64,000 nucleotides of DNA from an uncultured Lachnospiraceae bacterium (GTDB lineage: Bacteria; Bacillota; Clostridia; Lachnospirales; Lachnospiraceae), in assembly GCA_947626415.1 (NCBI GenBank), contig CANQSA010000002.1, forward strand, positions 172,437 to 236,436, given 5' to 3'. Positions 33,451 through 43,335 of the stretch are shown here, piece after piece. Each line of letters opens with the position of its first letter. Position 1 is the first letter of the stretch. A program made the position numbers and the translations under genes. The notes under the pieces are model-generated. The model was not told where the DNA came from, did not search any database, and saw only the letters and a program-made list of their open reading frames with translations.

Positions 33451-35342
33451 TGACCATTGAAGAATTAAACGGTGTGAAGGCCAAGATGGCCGATCTGGTT
33501 CAGGTCCGCAAAGTTGTACGGGAGCAGGGCGAACTGCTGGCAAGCAAGACCGGTTACCGGAAGCAGGTACTGGTATGCGGCGGTACCGGATGTACTTCCT
33601 CAGGCAGTAAAAAGGTAATCGCAGCTTTAGAGGAATCTTTAAAGAAGCACGGCCTGGAAGATGAGATCTTAGTTGTCAGAACCGGTTGTTTCGGTCTGTG
33701 TTCTTTAGGCCCTATCATGATCGTATATCCGGAAGGCTGCTTCTACAGCCAGATGACTCCGGAGCATGTAGAGACCGTTGTTGAGAACCATTTGAAAAAC
33801 GGTAATGTCGTTAAGGAATTGCTGTATGCTGAGACCGTACATGAAGACGGCAGCATCATTTCCCTGAATGAGACTAATTTCTATAAGAAGCAGATGCGTA
33901 TTGCCCTGCGGAACTGCGGTGTGATCGATCCCGAGAACATCGAAGAAGCAATCGGCGTAGACGCATATCAGGCGCTGGCTAAGGTACTGACTACCATGAC
34001 GCCGGATGATGTTGTAAACTGTCTGTTGGAATCCGGCCTGCGCGGCCGTGGCGGCGGCGGTTTCCCGACCGGTAAGAAATGGGCGTTTGCGAAGGCAAGC
34101 CAGGGCGATATCAAGTATGTATGCTGTAACGCCGACGAGGGCGACCCCGGCGCGTTCATGGACCGTTCCATTCTGGAAGGTGACCCGCACAGTATTATTG
34201 AAGCTATGGCGATTGCCGGTTATACCATCGGCGCACATCAGGGTTATGTCTATATCCGTGCCGAGTATCCGATCGCGGTTGAACGTCTGTCTATCGCTTT
34301 GACGCAGGCAAGAGAGCACGGTCTGTTAGGAAAGAATATTTTCGGTACAGGCTTTGATTTCGACATCGAGATCCGTTTAGGCGCCGGCGCGTTTGTCTGC
34401 GGTGAGGAGACCGCTCTGATGACTTCGATCGAAGGTCACCGCGGTGAGCCCAGACCGAGACCGCCGTTCCCGGCCATCAAGGGTCTGTTCGGCAAGCCGA
34501 CCGTATTGAATAATGTTGAAACCTATGCGAATATCCCGCAGATCATCTTAAAGGGTTCCGAATGGTATTCTTCCATCGGTACCGAGAAGTCCAAGGGAAC
34601 CAAGGTATTTGCTCTGGGCGGAAAGATCACAAATGTAGGTCTGGTGGAGATTCCGATGGGAACTACGCTGCGTGAGATCGTTGAGGAGATCGGCGGCGGC
34701 ATTCCGAACGGCAAGAAGTTCAAAGCTGCGCAGACCGGCGGTCCGTCCGGCGGATGTATTTCGGCTGAAAATATCGATACGCCGATCGACTATGACAACC
34801 TGATCGCACTGGGCTCCATGATGGGTTCCGGCGGTCTGATCATTCTGGATGAAGATACCTGTATGGTAGATATTTCCAAGTTCTATCTGGAGTTTACCGT
34901 AGACGAGTCCTGCGGCAAGTGTACTCCGTGCCGGATCGGTACCAGAAGACTGCTGCAGTTACTGGAGAAGATCACTTCCGGCAACGGTGAAATGGAGGAT
35001 CTGGATAAGATCGAAGAACTGGCGACACATATGAAGAATTCTTCCCTGTGCGCATTGGGCCAGTCTGCTCCGAACCCGATCCTGTCTACACTGGCACATT
35101 TCCGTCAGGAATATATCGATCATATCGTATCCAAGAAATGTACTGCCGGCGTTTGTAAAGCGCTGCTGGCTTACGAGATCGATCCGGAGAAATGTAAGGG
35201 ATGTACCAAGTGTGCAAGAAATTGTCCGGTTGGCGCGATCTCCGGCAAGGTTAAGGAAGTACATACCATTGATAAGACAAAATGTATTAAGTGCGGTGTT
35301 TGCCAGAAGAACTGTAACTTTGATGCAATATATGTGAAATAG
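33447..35342 (+). CDS. hydB: Bifurcating [FeFe]-hydrogenase subunit HydB (NuoF-like)
   Basis: 631 residues. Order: thioredoxin-like [2Fe-2S] domain (CGGTGCTSSG, RTGCFGLC) at about 40-110; NuoF domain with NADH-binding GRGGGGFPTGKKW and FMN-binding CNADEGDPGAFMDR; SLBB segment; [4Fe-4S] site ESCGKCTPCRIGT; and two ferredoxin-type clusters at the end (CKGCTKCARNC, CIKCGVCQKNC). This is the flavin subunit where NADH and ferredoxin electron paths meet in the Thermotoga/Moorella-type complex. Bifurcation is inferred from subunit make-up. Confidence 0.95.
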   Translation: MMTIEELNGVKAKMADLVQVRKVVREQGELLASKTGYRKQVLVCGGTGCTSSGSKKVIAALEESLKKHGLEDEILVVRTGCFGLCSLGPIMIVYPEGCFYSQMTPEHVETVVENHLKNGNVVKELLYAETVHEDGSIISLNETNFYKKQMRIALRNCGVIDPENIEEAIGVDAYQALAKVLTTMTPDDVVNCLLESGLRGRGGGGFPTGKKWAFAKASQGDIKYVCCNADEGDPGAFMDRSILEGDPHSIIEAMAIAGYTIGAHQGYVYIRAEYPIAVERLSIALTQAREHGLLGKNIFGTGFDFDIEIRLGAGAFVCGEETALMTSIEGHRGEPRPRPPFPAIKGLFGKPTVLNNVETYANIPQIILKGSEWYSSIGTEKSKGTKVFALGGKITNVGLVEIPMGTTLREIVEEIGGGIPNGKKFKAAQTGGPSGGCISAENIDTPIDYDNLIALGSMMGSGGLIILDEDTCMVDISKFYLEFTVDESCGKCTPCRIGTRRLLQLLEKITSGNGEMEDLDKIEELATHMKNSSLCALGQSAPNPILSTLAHFRQEYIDHIVSKKCTAGVCKALLAYEIDPEKCKGCTKCARNCPVGAISGKVKEVHTIDKTKCIKCGVCQKNCNFDAIYVK

Positions 35343-35353
35343 GGAGGTGTCAT

Positions 35354-37087
35354 ATGGAAACAGTAAAATTGACAATTAACGGAATCCCTGTAGAAGCACC
35401 GAAAGGGTCTACTATTTTAGAGGCTGCAAGAGCTGCGAATATCGAGATTCCTTCATTATGTTATTTAAAGGATGTTAACTGTATTGGCGCCTGCCGTGTC
35501 TGTGTCGTTGAATTAAAGGGCAGAAACGGACTGGTTGCCGCATGCGTATATCCGGTTGAGGAAGGCATGGAAGTATTAACGAATACGCCAAAAGTCCGTG
35601 CTTCCCGTAAGACCACCATTGAACTGATTCTGTCCAACCACAACAAAAAGTGCCTGTCCTGTGTACGCAGCAATAACTGCGAGCTGCAGAAGCTGGCGCT
35701 GGCTTACGGCGTAGACGAAGACCGGTTTAAGGGTGAGAAAGAGCTGACTCCGCTGGATACGAGTTCCGCTTACATTATCAGAGACAATAACAAGTGCGTT
35801 CTGTGTCGCCGCTGTATCGCAGCCTGCAAGAATCAGAACATTTCCGTAATCGGATCCATCCGCCGTGGTTTCGCGACCCATATCGGCTGCGCGTTTGAGA
35901 ACGGCTTAGGAGAGTCCCCTTGCGTTGGATGCGGACAGTGTATTGTCGCATGTCCTTGCGGCGCTTTAACCGAGAAGAGCCAGACCGCTGAGGTATGGAA
36001 CGCGATTTCCAATCCGGACAAGAAGGTGGTATTCTTTACCGCTCCTTCTATCCGCGCGACTTTGGGTGAAGCATTCGATATGCCGATCGGAACCAATGCG
36101 GAAGGCAAGATGGTCGCTGCAATCCGCCGTTTAGGCGCAGATTCCGTATTTAATATGGACTTTACCGCCGACCTGACCATTATGGAAGAAGCAACCGAGC
36201 TGGTAGAACGGATCAAAGGCGCGGGCCTGCTGCCGATGTTTACGTCCTGCTGCCCTGGCTGGGTAAAATATGTAGAACATTATTATCCGGAGATGATCCC
36301 GCACCTGTCTACCTGCAAGTCTCCGCAGCAGATGTTTGGCGCCGTATTAAAGAGCTACTACTGCCAGAAGAACAATATCGATCCGAAGGATCTGTTTGTG
36401 GTCAGCGTAATTCCTTGTACCGCCAAGAAATTTGAGGTTGGCAGAGAAGAACAGCGTACCGGCGATTATGACGATGTAGATGTTGCTCTGACGACACGGG
36501 AACTGGCAAGAATGATCAAGGAAGCTGCGATCCAGTTTACTGATCTGCCGGATGAGAAGTTTGACGATCCGTTTGAAACCGCTACCGGCGGCGGCCTGAT
36601 CTTCGGCGCTACCGGCGGCGTTATGGAAGCAGCGCTTCGTACTGCTGCTACGATGTTGGACAGCACCTGCGAGCTGGTTGACTTCAAAGAAGTCCGCGGT
36701 ACCGCAGGCATCAAAGAAGCAACTTATAATATTGCCGGTACAGAAGTACGGGTAGCCGTTGCTTCCGGTTTAGGAAATGCAAGCGAGCTGATCAAGAAGG
36801 TGAAATCCGGTGAGAAGGACTATCACATGATCGAAGTGATGGCATGTCCGGGCGGCTGTATCAATGGCGGCGGTCAGCCGATCCAGAGTGACAGCGTCCG
36901 CAACACCGTTGATCTGAAAGCAGTCCGCGCGAAGGCTCTGTATGACGCCGACGCCAAAATGACTTTGCGCCGTTCTCAGGAAAGCCCTGTGATCAAGATG
37001 GTTTACGATGAGTATTTTGAAGCTCCGGGCAAACCGCTGGCACACAAGTATTTACATACCACTTATGTAGAACGCGGCAGATTCTAA
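35354..37087 (+). CDS. hydA: [FeFe]-hydrogenase catalytic subunit HydA
   Basis: 577 residues. N-terminal [2Fe-2S] (CIGACRVC), a His-ligated [4Fe-4S] (H-NKK-CLSC-x5-C), two ferredoxin clusters (CVLCRRCIAAC, CVGCGQCIVAC), then the H-cluster domain with all three signatures: TSCCPGW, IPCTAKKFE and ACPGGCINGGGQP. It reduces protons to H2 or the reverse, together with HydB and HydC using NADH and ferredoxin. Starts 11 bases after hydB with AGGGAGG; a strong terminator follows. Maturation genes hydEFG are not in the window. Confidence 0.97.
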   Translation: METVKLTINGIPVEAPKGSTILEAARAANIEIPSLCYLKDVNCIGACRVCVVELKGRNGLVAACVYPVEEGMEVLTNTPKVRASRKTTIELILSNHNKKCLSCVRSNNCELQKLALAYGVDEDRFKGEKELTPLDTSSAYIIRDNNKCVLCRRCIAACKNQNISVIGSIRRGFATHIGCAFENGLGESPCVGCGQCIVACPCGALTEKSQTAEVWNAISNPDKKVVFFTAPSIRATLGEAFDMPIGTNAEGKMVAAIRRLGADSVFNMDFTADLTIMEEATELVERIKGAGLLPMFTSCCPGWVKYVEHYYPEMIPHLSTCKSPQQMFGAVLKSYYCQKNNIDPKDLFVVSVIPCTAKKFEVGREEQRTGDYDDVDVALTTRELARMIKEAAIQFTDLPDEKFDDPFETATGGGLIFGATGGVMEAALRTAATMLDSTCELVDFKEVRGTAGIKEATYNIAGTEVRVAVASGLGNASELIKKVKSGEKDYHMIEVMACPGGCINGGGQPIQSDSVRNTVDLKAVRAKALYDADAKMTLRRSQESPVIKMVYDEYFEAPGKPLAHKYLHTTYVERGRF

Positions 37088-37116
37088 ATTACAATCTGAA
37101 TCAACGCTATAAAGTT

Positions 37117-37147
37117 CGGGCAGCCGGTAAGCCGGCTGCCCGATTTT
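37117..37147 (+). terminator. Terminator of the hyd operon
   Basis: Perfect 11-bp stem CGGGCAGCCGG / CCGGCTGCCCG with a TAAG loop, then ATTTT. About 30 bases after the hydA stop. Confidence 0.9.
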
Positions 37148-37179
37148 CATGTCCTGTTATTTATTAAGATAAGATTCCG

Positions 37180-39534
37180 TTAATCCCGTTCTATCTGCTC
37201 TAATACGGATAATCCGTTACTGGTAACGAACCGGCTCCGGATAGAATCGTCAAGCAGCGGCACAAAACCGTCGGTCTCCACATAGCTTAAAAATTCCTGC
37301 CAGATATTCTGTGCCGATTTCGCATGGTTGGTAAATTCCAGTTCGCAGAGATGACCTACAAAGGATTTCTTAAAGATATCTCCGCCTACATAAATCCGCT
37401 TTACGACACGCAAAGACGGCACATTCTCCAAAATACCCGCCATCTTGCCGTTGAAATAATAGCGGATGATCCCGCTCTTAGAATCATAAGTAATGGTAAT
37501 GTAAACCCACTCTCCCGGTACCGGGCAGCAGCACGGCGTATCAAACCACGCGTTTACTCTTCTGGCGTCCCGCACACGGTAAATGGACGCACCCTCCCAT
37601 GCTAACGGCGCCAGGCTCGCAAACCCGTTGTTAAACTCCATAAACAGAACGCTGGTCCAATATTCCAGGGGCTGCGTCGGTTTCAGCCAAAGACTGATCG
37701 TATAGCTCTCCGAGCAAAGTGTCTTCGTCGGCAGCTCCAATACATTCCAGGAAACATCGCCGCCCGGAAATACAACGGACTGATGGCCTTTGACAACGCC
37801 TTCCGCAAATTCCAGCTGATCTCCTACATATCTGGCTTCCAACTGGCCGGTTTCATCACACAGGGTTCCGTCAAGGCTGTATTTGATCCGATAATCCTTT
37901 AACAGCAGATGTCTGGCCGCATATTCTTCAAACTCATCAACCGGCAGCGGCTTGCTGTAATAAAAGCCCTGCGCCAGTTCACATCCGCAGCTGGTTAAAA
38001 ACATCATCTGCTCTAAGGTCTCAACGCCTTCCGCCATCAGTTCCATCTTCAGATCCTTACCCATGGTAATGATGTTCCGGATGACTGTCTTACTCTTGAT
38101 ACTGTCGTCTGACATCTGCAGGAAGTTCCGGTCGATCTTCAGGGAATCCGCCGGAATATCCTTCAAGATACTAAGGGACGAATATCCGCTTCCGAAATCG
38201 TCGATTGCGATAAAGAATCCTGCCTTCTTCAATTCAATGATCCGTTTGATGATCGTCTCTTTATCCCGGAAGAAAATACCCTCCGTTACCTCAATCTCCA
38301 ATTCATTGGTCTTAATGCCGTACCGGTCCGCGATCTCGATCAGCTTCTCAATAAAATCCTTCTGGAAGAAATGCAGTCTGGACATATTCACGGAAACGAC
38401 CAGATGTTCATAAGGCTTCCCTTTCCAGGACTGTTTGATCTGACAGACCTGTTCATAGATGCTCATATCCATCTCGGTAATAAATCCGCTCCGTTCCAGT
38501 ACGGGAAGGAATTCCATCGGCTGCCGGATCCCGTCCACCGGATGTTTCCAGCGCACCAGCGCCTCCGCGCCATATAGCTGAGAAGTCAGCATATTGAACT
38601 TGGGCTGCAGATACGGAATAAATTCCCCATTCGCAAGCGCGTCATGCATCTCTTTTTCAATGCTCCGCTTCTTGTTGACCTCTTCTTCCATCGCGTTAAA
38701 AATGACATACTGATTCTTTCCGCTTTCCTTCGCGCGGTACATCGCAGAATCGCACTTATACAAAATATCATCCAGCGACAGCTCTCTGGGCTGGTCCAAT
38801 ATGATACCGATACTGGTAGAAACGGTAGACACAACTTCTTTTCTGTAATCCATCTGAGAAATGGAAGTCAGCATAGCTTTCGCCATCTCAATGACTTCTT
38901 CCTGAGAATAAGTTCCCGGGATCACTACTACAAATTCATCTCCGCCGATCCGGGAAACCACGCCGCCCTTCAGACACTTCTGAATTTCTTTTCCTACACA
39001 GATCAGCAGCTCATCGCCAACCGCATGCCCATATACGTCATTTACAATCTTGAAATTATCCAAATCCAGAAACAGGAAATGGTTTACCCCGCCTTGCTCT
39101 AAGTGTTCATAGTAATTGTACAACCCTCTTCTGTTATACAGATTCGTCAGATAATCTCTGTCCGCCAGACCGGAAATCTTCTTCTCCTCCTGCTCCGCGA
39201 GCTTCTGGTGACGAAACGTATACAGGTAGCCGGTCACGGTTTCCTCCTCCGTGAGCGTTACCTTCTCCATGATCACCGCATCGCTTCCATCTTTAAATTC
39301 CAGAAAATTCCGGTTCGGTCCAACCTTGCCCCGATTATTGCAGTTCAGAATTTTTAAGTCAAACTGTTTTCCAAGCATGGAATCGTCTATGGAAAACGTC
39401 TGCTTAAACACCTGATTCATCGCAAGAATCGTATCGTTCGGATCTGTATACAGTACAGAATAAGGGATCGCGTGCAGCACGCCCATATCCTGAGCGCTCG
39501 GCACTTTTACATCTGTCCCATTCGTATTCGCCAT
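37180..39534 (-). CDS. GGDEF-EAL cyclic-di-GMP protein with C-terminal LamG-like domain
   Basis: 784 residues from MANTNGTD; start at 39534 follows AGGAG by 8 bases. PAS-like part (about 25-110), GGDEF domain with intact RIGGDEF (about 120-285), EAL domain with EALVRW, NMSRLHF, EVTEGIF, DDFGSGYSSL, KIDRNFL and AEGVET (about 300-555), then about 200 residues resembling a LamG/concanavalin-like sandwich (YTISLWLKPTQ, GEWVYITITYD, YYFNGKMAG, IYVGGD). Both catalytic motifs look intact, so it may both make and degrade c-di-GMP. No membrane helix or signal peptide, so the sugar-binding-like domain would be cytoplasmic, which is odd. Confidence 0.92.
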   Translation of the reverse strand: MANTNGTDVKVPSAQDMGVLHAIPYSVLYTDPNDTILAMNQVFKQTFSIDDSMLGKQFDLKILNCNNRGKVGPNRNFLEFKDGSDAVIMEKVTLTEEETVTGYLYTFRHQKLAEQEEKKISGLADRDYLTNLYNRRGLYNYYEHLEQGGVNHFLFLDLDNFKIVNDVYGHAVGDELLICVGKEIQKCLKGGVVSRIGGDEFVVVIPGTYSQEEVIEMAKAMLTSISQMDYRKEVVSTVSTSIGIILDQPRELSLDDILYKCDSAMYRAKESGKNQYVIFNAMEEEVNKKRSIEKEMHDALANGEFIPYLQPKFNMLTSQLYGAEALVRWKHPVDGIRQPMEFLPVLERSGFITEMDMSIYEQVCQIKQSWKGKPYEHLVVSVNMSRLHFFQKDFIEKLIEIADRYGIKTNELEIEVTEGIFFRDKETIIKRIIELKKAGFFIAIDDFGSGYSSLSILKDIPADSLKIDRNFLQMSDDSIKSKTVIRNIITMGKDLKMELMAEGVETLEQMMFLTSCGCELAQGFYYSKPLPVDEFEEYAARHLLLKDYRIKYSLDGTLCDETGQLEARYVGDQLEFAEGVVKGHQSVVFPGGDVSWNVLELPTKTLCSESYTISLWLKPTQPLEYWTSVLFMEFNNGFASLAPLAWEGASIYRVRDARRVNAWFDTPCCCPVPGEWVYITITYDSKSGIIRYYFNGKMAGILENVPSLRVVKRIYVGGDIFKKSFVGHLCELEFTNHAKSAQNIWQEFLSYVETDGFVPLLDDSIRSRFVTSNGLSVLEQIERD

Positions 39535-39709
39535 ACTGTAATCTCCTTTATATATTTTAATCGACAACTTTATACGTTATTTTAACATATTTTCAGTGAA
39601 AACGCCAGATATATTTTAGCATTTTATCTCAATATTTTTCTATTTTTCATTGATCTGTTGTGATTTTTACTCATTTTTCACAATAAAACCGTCAAAAACT
39701 ATACAAAAT

Positions 39710-39752
39710 AGAGGACGGCTTCTACTGTTCTCTCAAGTAAAAGCCGTCCTCT
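39710..39752 (-). terminator. Terminator of the phosphoketolase gene
   Basis: Perfect 12-bp stem AGAGGACGGCTT / AAGCCGTCCTCT with a 19-base loop, then ATTTTGTATAGTTTTT on the minus strand. The gap to the GGDEF gene (39535-39709) is A+T-rich and shows no gene. Confidence 0.75.
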
Positions 39753-39769
39753 CTAATTGAAAACGATGT

Positions 39770-42157
39770 TTATGCGTTATCTTCCGGCGTATGCCATACC
39801 CAGTCTCTGACTTCCGGAATATCTTCTCCGTAAGTACCGATATGCTGTTTATGCTCTACCAGAATATCATTGATCTTCTGTACCAGATAAGATCCTCTGT
39901 TGCCTAACTGAGGCAGATGCTGAATCGCATCCAGTACCAGGTGGTAACGGTCGATCTCATTCTGAACTCTCATATCAAACGGTGTCGTGATCGTACCTTC
40001 TTCGATATAACCGTGTACATTCAGGTTGCGGTTATTTCTGTGATAGGTCAGCTCGTGAACCAGAGTCGGATAGCCATGGAATGCGAAGATAATCGGCTTA
40101 TCCTTGGTAAACAGAGCATCATATTCCGGATCACTCAGACCGTGCGGATGCTGTGAACTCGGCTGCAGCTTCATTAAGTCTACTACATTGACGCAGCGAA
40201 CCTTAACTTCAGGCAGGTTATCTCTTAAGATCGTGATTGCTGCCAGTGTCTCCAGCGTCGGCGTATCACCGCAGCATGCCATTACCACATCCGGCTCCTG
40301 GCCCGCGTCATTGGACGCCCAGTTCCAGATACCGATACCCTGTGTACAGTGCTTTACAGCCTGATCCATCGTCAGCCACTGGAAGCTCGGGTGCTTCGAA
40401 GCGATGATAACATTGACATAATTCTTACTGCTGATGCAGTGATCGAAACAGGACAGCAGACAGTTCGCGTCAGGCGGCAGATACATCCGAACAACGTCTG
40501 CTTTCTTATTGGAAATATGGTCTAAGAAACCGGGATCCTGATGCGTAAATCCGTTGTGATCCTGCTGCCATACATTGGATGTCAGGATCAGGTTCAGGGA
40601 AGCGATCTCCTGTCTCCACGGAAGCTCGGAAGTAACCTTCAGCCACTTCGCGTGCTGTGCGCACATGGAGTCTACGATACGGATAAATGCTTCATAGGAT
40701 GCGAAGAATCCGTGACGGCCTGTCAGCAGATAGCCTTCCAGCCAGCCCTCGCACATATGCTCACTCAGATAAGAGTCCATGATACGTCCGTTCGGAGCAA
40801 CCAGCTCGTCAGCCTCATGAATCTCTGCGTTCCAATCACGCTTCTCTGTCTCAAATACATGATACAGACGGTTGGACATCGTCTCATCCGGTCCGAAGAT
40901 ACGGAAATTCTTCTTATCCTCATTTAACTTAAATACGTCTCTTACATAAGCGCCCAGCTCGATCATATCCTGTGCCTTTACGGAACCCGGATACGGAACG
41001 TCAACCGCGTAGGACTTAAAGTCAGGCAGGCGCAGGTCGCGCAGCAGCAGACCGCCGTTCGCGTGCGGGTTAGCGCTGATTCTGTGGTCGCCCTTCGGAG
41101 CCAGCTCTTTCAGTTCCGGTTTCAGTCTGTAATTCTCATCAAACAGCTCGTCCGGTCTGTAGCTCAATAACCAATCTTTTAACAGCTCCAGATGCTCCGG
41201 CTTCTCCATGGTGATCGGAACCTGATGCGCGCGGAAGGAACCTTCCACTCTCTCACCGTCAACCTCCTTCGGGCCTGTCCAACCCTTCGGCGTACGCAGT
41301 ACGATCATCGGCCAGAACGGTCTTGTCGTAACGCCGTTCTCACGGGCGTCCTTCTGATACTTCTTGATCTTCTCGATACAGGTATCCAATGTCTCCGCCA
41401 TTAACTTATGCATGGTCATCGGATCATCGCCCTCTACAAAGTGAGGCTCCCAGCCGCATCCATGGAAGAAGCTTGCGACTTCATCATGGGAGATATGGGA
41501 GAATACGGTCGGATTGGAAATCTTATATCCGTTCAGATGCAGGATCGGCAATACGGCGCCGTCAGTTACCGGATTCAGGAACTTATTGGAATGCCATGCG
41601 GTTGCCAGAGGACCTGTCTCCGCTTCACCGTCGCCTACGATACAAGCTGTGATCACATCCGGATTGTCAAATACGGAACCGAACGCATGCGCGATCGAAT
41701 AACCCAGCTCACCGCCCTCATTGATGGAACCCGGAGTCTCCGGCGCAACATGAGAGGAAATACCGCAAGGGAAAGAGAACTGTTTGCAAAGTCTCTTCAT
41801 GCCTTCCTCATCTTCGCTGACATTCGGATAGATCTCACTGTAATGACCCTCCAGGTAAGAATTGCCTACAAAGAAATTCCCGCCATGACCCGGTCCTGAG
41901 ATCAACAGCATATCCAGGTCATACTTCTTGATCACACGGTTCAGGTGAACATAGACAAAATTCTGTCCCGGAACAGTGCCCCAATGACCTACGATTTTCT
42001 TCTTAACCTGGTCTCTTGTCAACGGCTTCCGCAGCAGAGGGTTATCCAACATATACAGCTGCGCGGCTGCGATATAATTGGCTGCTCTCCAGTACGCATC
42101 CATTTTCTCCAGGTACTCCTGTGTCATTGGCTGCTTTTCAACACAATTTTCTGACAT
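39770..42157 (-). CDS. xfp: Xylulose-5-phosphate/fructose-6-phosphate phosphoketolase
   Basis: 795 residues, the normal length. A thiamine-diphosphate enzyme that cleaves xylulose 5-phosphate (and often fructose 6-phosphate) with phosphate to acetyl phosphate, feeding acetate formation. Motifs: [36 protein letters not shown] (TPP site), and ASKHPSFQW in the C-terminal half. Its own promoter (42217-42245) and terminator make it a single-gene unit. The + strand frames inside it are shadows. Confidence 0.97.
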   Translation of the reverse strand: MSENCVEKQPMTQEYLEKMDAYWRAANYIAAAQLYMLDNPLLRKPLTRDQVKKKIVGHWGTVPGQNFVYVHLNRVIKKYDLDMLLISGPGHGGNFFVGNSYLEGHYSEIYPNVSEDEEGMKRLCKQFSFPCGISSHVAPETPGSINEGGELGYSIAHAFGSVFDNPDVITACIVGDGEAETGPLATAWHSNKFLNPVTDGAVLPILHLNGYKISNPTVFSHISHDEVASFFHGCGWEPHFVEGDDPMTMHKLMAETLDTCIEKIKKYQKDARENGVTTRPFWPMIVLRTPKGWTGPKEVDGERVEGSFRAHQVPITMEKPEHLELLKDWLLSYRPDELFDENYRLKPELKELAPKGDHRISANPHANGGLLLRDLRLPDFKSYAVDVPYPGSVKAQDMIELGAYVRDVFKLNEDKKNFRIFGPDETMSNRLYHVFETEKRDWNAEIHEADELVAPNGRIMDSYLSEHMCEGWLEGYLLTGRHGFFASYEAFIRIVDSMCAQHAKWLKVTSELPWRQEIASLNLILTSNVWQQDHNGFTHQDPGFLDHISNKKADVVRMYLPPDANCLLSCFDHCISSKNYVNVIIASKHPSFQWLTMDQAVKHCTQGIGIWNWASNDAGQEPDVVMACCGDTPTLETLAAITILRDNLPEVKVRCVNVVDLMKLQPSSQHPHGLSDPEYDALFTKDKPIIFAFHGYPTLVHELTYHRNNRNLNVHGYIEEGTITTPFDMRVQNEIDRYHLVLDAIQHLPQLGNRGSYLVQKINDILVEHKQHIGTYGEDIPEVRDWVWHTPEDNA

Positions 42158-42216
42158 AATTTCACTCCTTTACTTTTATTTTTTAATAATAAAAATTATT
42201 TTTATTTCTTCTGTTT

Positions 42217-42245
42217 ATTATAAATCCTGTAAGCATTTATATCAA
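42217..42245 (-). promoter_or_regulatory. Promoter of the phosphoketolase gene
   Basis: TTGATA (42240-42245), 17-base spacer, TATAAT (42217-42222), about 55 bases of leader. Confidence 0.8.
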
Positions 42246-42289
42246 GTAATTTTTTGTAAAATGAGCGAAAATATGGCAGCTGCTTTCTC

Positions 42290-43321
42290 TTACCTATTTT
42301 CAAAAAACTGGCGGAATGCGGTGGGCAGGGCCACGCTTTCTGCAACCGCATCTTTGGAAACCCAGCGAAAACGATCTGCCCGGTTCCGGCAGCGGATGTA
42401 ATAGCATACCATTCTCCATTCCACATGCGTAAAAATGTGATTTTTTATCAGTTTCTGCGTAACATCCGCCGGCTGCGTATCCCATACCGCCGCAGTTTCG
42501 GCCGCCTTTTGCACCGTGAGCTGTCCCTCCACATTGGGAAATTCCCACATCCCGGCCAACAGCCCGTCCGACGGGCGTCTGCACACCGCAACGCTGTTTT
42601 CACATTCCAGGACAAATACGGTCTTATATTCGATCCGTCTGCCTTTTTTCGGGGCACGAACCGGTAATTGTTTCCAGGTTCCATTCGCATAAGCGCGGCA
42701 CTGTGATCGTACCGGGCAGACCTCACATTTGGGCTCTCCGTTCGGAATACAGACGAGCGCCCCCAGTTCCATCAGGCTCTGAGTAAAAGTTCCGCTTTCC
42801 TTCGGATAGACGGCCGCCAGATTTTCAGTCACCCGCTTTTTCATAGCGGGCTTCTCTATGGCCTCCCAGTCCTCCGTGATCCGGGCAATGACACGAAGCA
42901 CATTGCCGTCTACCGCAGGCGTAGGCCGGTCAAAACAGATCGAACAGATCGCGCCCGCCGTATACGCGCCGATGCCCGGCAGCGACAGCACTTCTTTATA
43001 TTCTTTTGGAAATACGCCGCCGTATTGCGTCATAATGACCTGCGCCGCCTTCTTTAAATTCCGAACCCGGCTGTAATAGCCAAGCCCTTCCCACAGCTTC
43101 ATCAGTCTGTCATCTTCTGCGGACGCCAGGTCCGCAATAGTGGGAAGCTCCTCCAAAAAACGGCTGTAATAACCCTTTACGGCTTCCACCCGGGTCTGCT
43201 GCAGCATGATCTCCGACAGCCACACATGATAGGGCTCCCGATCCATGCGCCACGGCAAAACCCGGGCATTTTTTTGATACCAGTTAAGCAGAGGCTTTAC
43301 GATTTCCGCATACAGTTCCAC
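42290..43321 (-). CDS. mutY: A/G-specific adenine glycosylase
   Basis: 343 residues. Removes adenine mispaired with 8-oxoguanine. Helix-hairpin-helix LPGIGAYTAGAI, catalytic Asp in VDGNVLR, and [4Fe-4S] ligands C-x6-C-x2-C-x5-C around CEVCPVRSQC. The C-terminal part is a NUDIX-like domain that recognises 8-oxoG (LLAGMWEFPNVEG). The start is GTG at 43321 with AGGAG 9 bases upstream; the nearby ATG is in another frame. It lies 14 bases after the ABC gene and may be the last gene of that transcript. Confidence 0.96.
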   Translation of the reverse strand: MELYAEIVKPLLNWYQKNARVLPWRMDREPYHVWLSEIMLQQTRVEAVKGYYSRFLEELPTIADLASAEDDRLMKLWEGLGYYSRVRNLKKAAQVIMTQYGGVFPKEYKEVLSLPGIGAYTAGAICSICFDRPTPAVDGNVLRVIARITEDWEAIEKPAMKKRVTENLAAVYPKESGTFTQSLMELGALVCIPNGEPKCEVCPVRSQCRAYANGTWKQLPVRAPKKGRRIEYKTVFVLECENSVAVCRRPSDGLLAGMWEFPNVEGQLTVQKAAETAAVWDTQPADVTQKLIKNHIFTHVEWRMVCYYIRCRNRADRFRWVSKDAVAESVALPTAFRQFFENR

Positions 43322-43335
43322 GATTCCATACTCCT

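Noticed and set aside
33705..36216. Long minus-strand frames inside hydB and hydA
   Set aside because: They are antisense to strongly recognised hydrogenase subunits and show no domain or ribosome site.
39535..39567. Upstream TTG start for the GGDEF-EAL gene
   Set aside because: The ATG at 39534 has an ideal AGGAG site, which the extension would have to include as coding sequence.
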